Part shown: positions 1-5,063 of the stretch, piece after piece
Layout of the letters: each line of letters begins with the position of its first letter
Position numbering within the stretch: position 1 is the first letter of the stretch
From: JAZKSG01 sp036626215
GTDB lineage: Archaea > Thermoplasmatota > E2 > DHVEG-1
DNA: 9,107 nt
Reading direction: 5' to 3'
Assembly: GCA_036626215.1 (NCBI GenBank)
Contig: JAZKSG010000043.1
Location: 1 to 9,107, forward strand
The notes under the pieces: generated by a model
What the model saw: the letters and a program-made list of their open reading frames with translations, nothing else
Database searches by the model: none
What the model was told of the DNA's origin: nothing
Program-made: the position numbers and the translations under genes

Positions 1-424
1 TATCAACAGTCAAGCTTTTATTTAGAAGGGTAGACAAGGAGTCAATAAAAATAATATCCGGCTCAAACAATTTTTTACAGGTAAGTAAACCTTCTAAAAA
101 TTTATCTTTGGGTTTAGTCTCAGCTAGCATAACTTCCGTGGAGATGAAGAAAAGTTTTCCAGACATCAAATAGTTACGTGTGTCATATCCAACAGAGGCA
201 GTTTGTCTTAAAAAACTTTTAACAGTATATTGTGTAGATACATAAGAACAAGTATATCCATTTTTTAGTAAACTATAACAAAAACGCTGGCAGAATATAC
301 TTTTGCCGGTACCTTCTTTTCCCTCTATAAATACTAGGGATCCATCTGGAATAGACTGACCGAATCGTTGTGCAAAACCATCTTTTTCCCCTTTTCGCTT
401 CAACACTATTGATTTAAATCCCAT
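1..424 (-). CDS. arlH: ArlH (FlaH), archaellum motor regulator ATPase, C-terminus cut by window edge
   Basis: The first 141 codons of a RecA/KaiC-like ATP-binding protein, translated by hand from the complement of 424 to 1. A Walker A motif GKEGTGKS lies at residues 35-42 and a Walker B strand DIIFID at about 123-128, the usual ArlH spacing. In characterised archaella, ArlH binds ATP at the cytoplasmic face of the membrane and forms a ring regulating the ArlI motor ATPase below the ArlJ platform. The gene begins 43 bases after the arlG stop, last in the arlC-D/E-F-G-H order. The ATG at 424 is preceded by GGAGGGG with a rather long 13-base spacer. The rest of the gene, and probably arlI and arlJ, lie beyond the left edge. 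Without the neighbours, KaiC-family ATPase would be the safe call; the context makes ArlH nearly certain. Confidence 0.93.
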   Translation of the reverse strand, partial: MGFKSIVLKRKGEKDGFAQRFGQSIPDGSLVFIEGKEGTGKSIFCQRFCYSLLKNGYTCSYVSTQYTVKSFLRQTASVGYDTRNYLMSGKLFFISTEVMLAETKPKDKFLEGLLTCKKLFEPDIIFIDSLSTLLNKSLTVD

Positions 425-437
425 ATCTTTTAGTCTA

Positions 438-444
438 CCCCTCC
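438..444 (-). promoter_or_regulatory. Ribosome binding site of arlH
   Basis: GGAGGGG on the minus strand, 13 bases from the ATG at 424. It is a strong Shine-Dalgarno match, but the spacing is longer than usual. The nonamer GGAGGGGTA is shared with the arlC leader. Confidence 0.6.
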
Positions 445-467
445 ATATAAATGAAATGTGTAATTTT

Positions 468-911
468 TTATATCTTGAAATTAAATTTATCTTCAATATC
501 CTGAGGCCCTACCACTTTTAAAACATGGTCGCCGGAACTTATTTCACTCTGAGCAATAGACAAATTTGTAACTTTGCCTACATTTATTGATGAAGTAGAA
601 AAACTATAGTTAGATGAAGAAATTAATTCCCCATCTATGAATACGGTGAAAGTAGAAGTTGAAGTTGTTATCTTTTTTTCTCCTATATTTTTCAGATAAA
701 AAATATAATCTCCTCCGCTAACAGGGATATTATCAGGATCGTTTATAACTTTAAATTCTACATCTAGATTCTCTTGTATCCTATTGCCTCTATCTGAAAG
801 ACTGGAAACTATATCATTAGTTACCGTTATAAAAACACCTGATACGGCACCAGCTATGATAACAGATGCAACAAAATATACGACATGTGTCCCGGTTAAG
901 CTAAAACCCAT
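468..911 (-). CDS. arlG: ArlG (FlaG), archaellum stator protein
   Basis: A 147-residue protein with one N-terminal hydrophobic segment (residues about 8-31) and no charged signal-peptide n-region, followed by a beta-rich exported domain. This is the ArlF/ArlG fold: a membrane anchor plus an immunoglobulin-like sandwich outside the membrane. In crenarchaeal work ArlG forms a filament capped by ArlF that reaches the S-layer and acts as a stator for the rotating archaellum; I assume the same role here. The start is well fixed: GGAGGT lies 6 bases upstream of the ATG. It sits 32 bases after arlF and 43 before arlH. Size, topology and gene order identify it rather than any single motif. It starts Met-Gly-Phe, as do arlF and arlH. 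Confidence 0.88.
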   Translation of the reverse strand: MGFSLTGTHVVYFVASVIIAGAVSGVFITVTNDIVSSLSDRGNRIQENLDVEFKVINDPDNIPVSGGDYIFYLKNIGEKKITTSTSTFTVFIDGELISSSNYSFSTSSINVGKVTNLSIAQSEISSGDHVLKVVGPQDIEDKFNFKI

Positions 912-917
912 TTTATT

Positions 918-923
918 ACCTCC
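918..923 (-). promoter_or_regulatory. Ribosome binding site of arlG
   Basis: GGAGGT on the minus strand, 6 bases before the ATG at 911. It is the best-spaced Shine-Dalgarno in the block and settles the arlG start. Confidence 0.8.
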
Positions 924-943
924 TAACTCATAACTTATTCCTT

Positions 944-1363
944 CTAAATCGAATATGTATAATAATCACAGACGCCATTGTTGGTTACAACTTTTATTTT
1001 TGCTGTTGAAGGTTGTCCAGTCAAATTAAAATATATCATGTTTTCTGGATAAAAATATGGAGATGAAACATTAAAACTTTGACCACTTCCATTTACTAAC
1101 ACATGAAAATCACTCGTTTTAAGAGTTACACTCCCTGTATTCTCTACGGCAATACTTATGTTAAAACTGGCACCAGCCGAAGTATTTGTCACATTTTTAA
1201 CAGTAATATCGGTTTGAGCCTGATCGATAGCTCTATCTCTCATTCCACTATACGAGTCCATTGTCTCAGCAAAAGTAGGTATTACATCAGCTACTATAAA
1301 ATGCACTGAAACGAAAATAGCGACACCTATAACAGCTGTAGCAGCAGATGTTGAAAAACCCAT
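944..1363 (-). CDS. arlF: ArlF (FlaF), archaellum stator protein binding the S-layer
   Basis: A 139-residue protein with the typical ArlF start MGFSTSAATAVIGVAIF, a single hydrophobic segment at residues about 6-29, a short linker (MDSYSGMRDRAIDQAQ), and an exported beta-sandwich from about residue 52. Characterised ArlF proteins bind the S-layer protein through this domain and anchor the motor in the envelope. The exported part has several N-X-S/T sequons (for example NVT, NTS, NIS, NGS, NVS, NLT), consistent with N-glycosylation outside the cell. Start at 1363: GGGAGG lies 11 bases upstream. It follows arlD/E after an unusually large 130-base gap and precedes arlG by 32 bases. A single cysteine (residue 132) is near the C-terminus. 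Confidence 0.92.
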   Translation of the reverse strand: MGFSTSAATAVIGVAIFVSVHFIVADVIPTFAETMDSYSGMRDRAIDQAQTDITVKNVTNTSAGASFNISIAVENTGSVTLKTSDFHVLVNGSGQSFNVSSPYFYPENMIYFNLTGQPSTAKIKVVTNNGVCDYYTYSI

Positions 1364-1374
1364 CCTATTTTTAT

Positions 1375-1380
1375 CCTCCC
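1375..1380 (-). promoter_or_regulatory. Ribosome binding site of arlF
   Basis: GGGAGG on the minus strand, 11 bases before the ATG at 1363. Confidence 0.65.
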
Positions 1381-1417
1381 AAACAACAGAGTTAACATCA
1401 AATTACGATGAAACATC

Positions 1418-1427
1418 TAAATTTAAA
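1418..1427 (-). promoter_or_regulatory. Possible internal promoter (TATA-like) for arlFGH
   Basis: TTTAAATTTA on the minus strand. An archaeal TATA box here would start transcription about 25 bases downstream, near 1393-1397, giving a leader of about 30 bases that keeps the arlF ribosome binding site. Only the sequence match and spacing support it; AT-rich DNA gives such matches by chance. Confidence 0.3.
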
Positions 1428-1440
1428 CCTATCCCCTCAA

Positions 1441-1472
1441 ATAGAGCCAACCAGCCAATGATTAAGCTCTAT
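1441..1472. repeat. 7-bp inverted repeat in the arlD/E-arlF gap
   Basis: ATAGAGC at 1441-1447 and GCTCTAT at 1466-1472 are perfect inverted arms with an 18-base loop. In the minus-strand transcript this would form a hairpin just after the arlD/E stop. There is no T-run directly after it, so it is not a standard archaeal terminator; a processing or stability element is possible. Confidence 0.45.
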
Positions 1473-1493
1473 AGATCTGTAATACTGTAAGGA

Positions 1494-2273
1494 TTATTTA
1501 AAGTTATAATTATCCAATTTTTTAGTTATCCTAGAGATTTCTCCATCTATTCTATCTATGAAATGTCTGTCGAAAGAATGACCTTTCAACTTTTGAATAA
1601 AAATAAAGGATTGAATATGATCATGAGAAGGCAACTCAGAAACGCCTTTCACATTTTTACTTTCTTCTTTCTCAGTTATGCCGTTTGAGTAGTCTAATAA
1701 ATTAATTTTAGCTTCTTCAGAAATCCAACCGATGTCGACATAATAATCTAAAACATCAGGAAGATTGTCACGGCTACATTTATCAACCAAAAACTGTAGC
1801 CATTTCATAAGAACTATAACACTTTCAGGATCATTTGGTATTTGCGTCAAAGGCGACACATCCAAACTGCTTTCTTTATCAGCTACTTCTATCTCATCAG
1901 TTGTCACCATACGTGGCTCATTGTCTTGACTATAAACTCCTTCCTCTAATTTTTCTAAACGCTCCTCAATACGATCCACTGTTTCCATGAGGTTACTCAT
2001 GTCGATATCTTCATCTGTTCTTTTTCTACTTTCTGATACAGGCGTCTGTTTCCTTTTTTCCTCCATGTATCCCTGAAGGGTATCTCTAATTTTGTAAACT
2101 AATTTATGAAGCTGATCTTTGTTAATTTCAACATTTTTCTCTTTAAGTTTCTCCTCAAGTTTAGCAGCTACTTTAGGAGGGATAACATCCTTCTCAACAA
2201 AGGAGGTCAACTCTTTTTTCAAATCAAAATTGGCAGCAGTTCTGTTTTTCTTTTCCTCCTTTTTACCTCCCAT
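1494..2273 (-). CDS. arlD: ArlD/E (FlaD/E-domain) archaellum switch-complex protein
   Basis: A 259-residue soluble protein. The C-terminal half carries the FlaD/E family signature at residues about 145-200: a Pro-rich entry, MKWLQFLVDK, then LDYYVDIGWIS and a Leu/Tyr-rich helix. It is followed by a helical tail (about 218-257) with FIQKLKG, also typical of the family. The N-terminal part has a Lys-rich start, a helical domain (about 17-70) and a short coiled coil (about 92-112). Known ArlCDE proteins form a cytoplasmic ring under the motor and receive chemotaxis signals through CheF/CheY. Only one FlaD/E-domain gene is present here; with its long N-terminus it resembles ArlD rather than the short ArlE. 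The ATG at 2273 has no clear Shine-Dalgarno upstream, and an in-frame TAG lies four codons upstream, so the start cannot be much earlier. Coupling to arlC (29-base gap) is likely. Confidence 0.88.
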   Translation of the reverse strand: MGGKKEEKKNRTAANFDLKKELTSFVEKDVIPPKVAAKLEEKLKEKNVEINKDQLHKLVYKIRDTLQGYMEEKRKQTPVSESRKRTDEDIDMSNLMETVDRIEERLEKLEEGVYSQDNEPRMVTTDEIEVADKESSLDVSPLTQIPNDPESVIVLMKWLQFLVDKCSRDNLPDVLDYYVDIGWISEEAKINLLDYSNGITEKEESKNVKGVSELPSHDHIQSFIFIQKLKGHSFDRHFIDRIDGEISRITKKLDNYNFK

Positions 2274-2302
2274 ATTTTTCCACTACACCATTAATCTAGA
2301 TT

Positions 2303-3109
2303 CTATCCTTTTAAACTTTCTATAAATTCATCTATCACCATATCAATCTTTCTATCTGCAGATAAAACACCAAAGGATTCCTCTATAATCCTATCTAGTT
2401 CTCTTTCGGAAAGATCTTTCCACATGCTTTCATCTCCAACATCCATAGTTTCGAAAGAAACAGAAACTTCATCTGACTCTTCCTCAGACAAAAGTTCGTC
2501 GGTATTTATGGTATCTACATCTCTTTCTCCTTCAGAAATGTTTTTTAATTTAGCACCAGATTTCTCAGCAAAAGATTCTAACTCAGCAGTCCTCTCTTTA
2601 AGCTCTTCAATTTCACGAGTAAAATTTTCTAAAGCATCCAACCTTTTTTTAGTAACCTTTGAAAGACCTACAAATGGATTCATCTGTTCAGATACTATTT
2701 CATATAAACTTACTAAGTCATCCAGGTCTTTAGACATGGATTCCAGTTTCTGGTTAAGATTATTTATATCTTCTTGATTTTTTTTAATCTCAAAATCAAA
2801 ATCTTTAATATTTTGAAGGATAGCTCTCTTCTGTTCTAATGTTTCTCTTTCTCCCCCTGGGTCCATACTAGGTATTTCGTCTTCATCGAGTTCTTCTGGT
2901 TCCTCCTCTTCTTTGTTTCCCTCGGATTTAGGTTCCTCTGTTTCTTTATCCTGTTCTTGCTCTTCGTCTTCATCAACTTTTATAACCTTCCGTATGTCTT
3001 CTGAATCATCGGATTCCTTATTCTCCGTTTCCTGATTTGATTCCTCAGGCTTTTCCTCAATTTCTTCTGAAGGTTTCTCCTCGTCTGATTTACCGTCAGA
3101 TTTTCCCAT
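2303..3109 (-). CDS. arlC: ArlC (FlaC) archaellum switch-complex protein with long acidic N-terminus
   Basis: A 268-residue soluble protein. Residues about 95-150 form the FlaC core: a coiled coil (IKKNQEDINNLNQKLESM), then LVSLYEIVSEQMNPFVG at 132-148, the family hallmark. A second coiled coil follows (about 154-186), an acidic linker, and a C-terminal helical region (about 236-267) that I do not assign. The first 80 residues are almost entirely Glu, Asp, Lys and Ser, probably disordered. ArlC works with ArlD/E at the cytoplasmic base of the archaellum, linking motor to chemotaxis. It is the first gene of the block and faces the divergent PAS-protein gene across 313 bases. No earlier in-frame start is possible because a TAG lies five codons upstream. 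The ribosome binding site is 18 bases away, unusually far. Confidence 0.88.
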   Translation of the reverse strand: MGKSDGKSDEEKPSEEIEEKPEESNQETENKESDDSEDIRKVIKVDEDEEQEQDKETEEPKSEGNKEEEEPEELDEDEIPSMDPGGERETLEQKRAILQNIKDFDFEIKKNQEDINNLNQKLESMSKDLDDLVSLYEIVSEQMNPFVGLSKVTKKRLDALENFTREIEELKERTAELESFAEKSGAKLKNISEGERDVDTINTDELLSEEESDEVSVSFETMDVGDESMWKDLSERELDRIIEESFGVLSADRKIDMVIDEFIESLKG

Positions 3110-3127
3110 CTTTAACTTTATCTATTA

Positions 3128-3147
3128 CCCCTCCTATAAATCGGAGA
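3128..3147 (-). promoter_or_regulatory. arlC ribosome binding site overlapped by a small hairpin
   Basis: GGAGGGG (3128-3134, minus strand) is a strong Shine-Dalgarno but lies 18 bases from the ATG at 3109. Just upstream in the transcript, CTCC (3143-3146) can pair with its GGAG (3131-3134) across an 8-base loop, plus one T-G wobble. The pairing could mask the site; with only 4-5 pairs it would be weak. Confidence 0.4.
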
Positions 3148-3187
3148 TAAAGTGAACTATCCTCTTTAAATAATAACAACTACCGGG

Positions 3188-3198
3188 TATTTATATTT
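3188..3198 (-). promoter_or_regulatory. arlC: Probable promoter (TATA box) of the archaellum block
   Basis: On the minus strand the stretch reads AAATATAAATA, a good archaeal TATA match. A start about 25 bases downstream, near 3165, would give a leader of about 55 bases including the arlC ribosome binding site. A second, weaker candidate (TTATTTAAAG, about 3166-3175) lies nearer the gene. Confidence 0.4.
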
Positions 3199-3394
3199 TT
3201 TTTACCAATAACATTCAAACAAAAACACAATTTCTTTTTTAGTTTACCCTCCTCATCAATTTAAGAAGTATAATACGCTTAATAATATTTTTCATTTTTT
3301 CAAAAAGAAAAGATTAAATCAAAATATATCAAAAAAAAATGAAAAAAATAGCAAAAACTTTTAAAATATAAAAAAGATAAAAAACTTGTAGACA

Positions 3395-3403
3395 TTTAAA
3401 ATA
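3395..3403 (+). promoter_or_regulatory. Probable promoter (TATA box) of the PAS-protein gene, leaderless
   Basis: TTTAAAATA is centred about 24 bases before the ATG at 3423, the spacing expected if transcription starts at or next to the start codon. The lack of any Shine-Dalgarno before this ATG fits a leaderless mRNA. A second TATA-like stretch at about 3360-3370 would instead give a leader of roughly 30 bases. Confidence 0.4.
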
Positions 3404-3422
3404 TTCTAAGATGAGATTCTAA

Positions 3423-4997
3423 ATGAACGAATTAGACATAACTAAGGGAGAGAAAGGGGAAAACTTACAGAAACCTGATAATCTATTAGTGATGAGTATA
3501 GACCAAAACGGGAAAATAGTCTTCTTCAATAAACAATGTGAAAAACAGGCGGGATACTACAGAGAGGAAGCATTAGATAAAAAAATTTTAGATTTGTTGG
3601 TGCCCGAAGAGCATAAAGAAGATTGGGAAAAAATTTTTGATTCTGTAAAAAAAGAGGAGTCTGTAAATGATTTTACACTTCCTTTGCTAACACGCGATGG
3701 ACAAAAAATTATGGCGTCATGGGATGTTGCTCCTGTAGATGTAGAAAACAAAAATCTGGGCGCTATAGGGTTGGTTGGACAACCAGCTTATAACTACCGA
3801 AATTCTGCCGAATCAGATGCCGTCAGCAAAAAATATGTGGATAAAGATGGGGCTGAAGAAAACTCTAACAACAAAGTATCTTTCAAATTTGGTAACAAAA
3901 AAATCGTTTTTAAGAAACCAAACTTTTTAAAAAATCCAAAACGAGATAAATCTGATAGCTCATCAGAAAAAGAATCAAAAAATAAAGATAAAACTGGATC
4001 CAAAAATGATGTTGATACTACAGATATAGAAGAGGATGTCGATAGTGAGCTTTTTGAAAAATATGATCCTAAAAAGTTAAAGGAAACTTTTAATCAGTTT
4101 GATGAAAAAGTTAACCGAGCTGAAGAATTAAAGAAAAAAATTGAAGAGTTAAAAAAAGAAAACAAAAAATTAAAAGAGCAACTCCAAAAAGACCAAAAAG
4201 AAAAACATTTTGTGGCAGATAAACTTGGCGAGTTTGCTGGTAAACGTATAGATTTCTTATTTGACGTCATGGGTGGACAAAAGAAAAAAGAAGAATTTGA
4301 AAACATGATGAATGAGTTAGATAAACGTAAAAACTCTTTAAACAACCTTGAAAAACGTCTAAACAAAGATAAACGCATTATTAACAAAAGCAGAGATGAG
4401 TTTGTTAGATGGCGGCAGAAACTTGAGAATGTAGAAGATGAGATCGAGAAGAGACGTGAAGCTTTGATTAAAAAAGAGCAGAATGTTAAGAAAAACCTTT
4501 TATCTTTCGTAGATGGAAGTTTAGAAGAAAAACCAGGGGAGTTCAAAGGAGATTTGTCGTCTGAGGAAAAACCTGAGCATCATGATATGTTAGATAAAGT
4601 TTCTACTGCATCTGCCATCGTCCAAAGAGGTGTATTAAGGCAAGTTAATGATGATTTTGCTGAAATGTTAGGTTTTAATACCGAAGAGTTGGAGGAGAAA
4701 AGTCTTTTTGATTTTGTTGCCCCTGAGGGTTTGTCAGGTGTAGAAAATTATTATCTTAACCGTTTAAAAGGCGATAAACCTGTTTCTTCTTATGAAACCG
4801 TACTCGTTACAAAAGATGGAGAAGAAAAGAGTATAAAGATGGATGTTAAACCAGTTCTTTATCGAGATGAGATGGCAGATAGGATCGTTGTTACCGACGT
4901 TGAGTCAAAACCATCTTCTAAAACAAAAAAAGAATCTTCTTCAGAAGAAGAGGTTGAAAAACAGAAAAATTCTGATAAAATCAAAAAACCAGTTTAA
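3423..4997 (+). CDS. PAS - coiled coil - PAS protein without output domain
   Basis: A 524-residue soluble protein with no signal peptide or membrane segment. Residues about 19-120 form a PAS domain (MSIDQNGKIVFFNKQCEKQAG, later LLTRDGQKIMASWDVAPV). Residues about 125-210 are a charged Ser/Lys/Asp-rich linker. Residues about 215-265 and 285-362 are strong Lys/Glu/Leu coiled coil, broken by a less charged segment at 269-285. A second PAS domain spans about 386-493 (VQRGVLRQVNDDFAEMLGF, then a Tyr-rich helix and TKDGEEKSIKMDV), and the tail to 524 is charged. PAS domains sense ligands, redox state or light, or mediate protein contacts. I see no histidine kinase (no H-box or ATP-binding motifs), response regulator, methyl-accepting hairpin tip, GGDEF or DNA-binding domain. 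Its divergent position beside arlC suggests a link to motility, as a sensor or scaffold for the ArlC/ArlD coiled-coil proteins; this is inference. A gene-specific name is not justified. Confidence 0.8.
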   Translation: MNELDITKGEKGENLQKPDNLLVMSIDQNGKIVFFNKQCEKQAGYYREEALDKKILDLLVPEEHKEDWEKIFDSVKKEESVNDFTLPLLTRDGQKIMASWDVAPVDVENKNLGAIGLVGQPAYNYRNSAESDAVSKKYVDKDGAEENSNNKVSFKFGNKKIVFKKPNFLKNPKRDKSDSSSEKESKNKDKTGSKNDVDTTDIEEDVDSELFEKYDPKKLKETFNQFDEKVNRAEELKKKIEELKKENKKLKEQLQKDQKEKHFVADKLGEFAGKRIDFLFDVMGGQKKKEEFENMMNELDKRKNSLNNLEKRLNKDKRIINKSRDEFVRWRQKLENVEDEIEKRREALIKKEQNVKKNLLSFVDGSLEEKPGEFKGDLSSEEKPEHHDMLDKVSTASAIVQRGVLRQVNDDFAEMLGFNTEELEEKSLFDFVAPEGLSGVENYYLNRLKGDKPVSSYETVLVTKDGEEKSIKMDVKPVLYRDEMADRIVVTDVESKPSSKTKKESSSEEEVEKQKNSDKIKKPV

Positions 4998-4999
4998 AC

Positions 5000-5015
5000 A
5001 AAACCCTGTTTTTTT
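5000..5015 (+). terminator. Terminator after the PAS-protein gene
   Basis: AAAAC (5000-5004) and GTTTT (5008-5012) form a short inverted repeat with a 3-base loop, running into seven consecutive T residues (5009-5015) just after the stop codon. A T-run after a gene is the usual archaeal termination signal. Confidence 0.6.
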
Positions 5016-5024
5016 AGTGATAAG

Positions 5025-5033
5025 CTATTTATA
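5025..5033 (+). promoter_or_regulatory. Probable promoter (TATA box) of the large surface-protein gene
   Basis: CTATTTATA lies about 34 bases before the ATG at 5064. A start near 5055 would give a leader of about 8 bases to the first ATG, or about 26 to the second at 5082. A further AT stretch at 5037-5049 would favour the second ATG. No good Shine-Dalgarno precedes either. Confidence 0.4.
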
Positions 5034-5063
5034 ACTATAATATATTATACCATTTGGGTTGGG

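Larger units (their letters stand above)
3110..3422. other. Divergent AT-rich intergenic region between arlC and the PAS-protein gene
   Basis: 313 bases with no credible coding sequence. It holds TATA-like boxes for both divergent genes, the arlC leader with its hairpin, and long A and T runs. A 13-bp inverted repeat (3288-3300 and 3334-3346, built on TTTCATTT and AAATGAAA) lies in the middle. A 7-base direct repeat ATTCTAA (3403-3409 and 3416-3422) precedes the plus-strand ATG. No RNA gene is recognisable. Confidence 0.6.

Noticed and set aside
1277..1414. Small minus-strand reading frame starting at an ATG after GAGGGG in the arlD/E-arlF gap, about 29 codons, overlapping the start of arlF
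   Set aside because: No distinctive protein signal, long spacing from the purine stretch, and most of it lies inside arlF in another frame. Too weak to call a leader peptide.
3110..3422. Non-coding RNA or riboswitch in the divergent intergenic region
   Set aside because: The region is dominated by A and T runs, with no stable GC stem or known RNA motif. Only promoter-like elements and weak inverted repeats can be supported.
4094..4546. 150-codon minus-strand open frame opposite the coiled coil of the PAS protein
   Set aside because: A Ser/Phe/Leu-rich product is what the complement of Lys/Glu codons gives. The plus strand has a clear coiled-coil protein in frame across it.
3423..4997. PAS protein as a methyl-accepting chemotaxis receptor or histidine kinase
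   Set aside because: There is no conserved receptor hairpin tip, no membrane segment, and no H-box or ATP-binding motifs; only PAS domains and charged coiled coil are visible.
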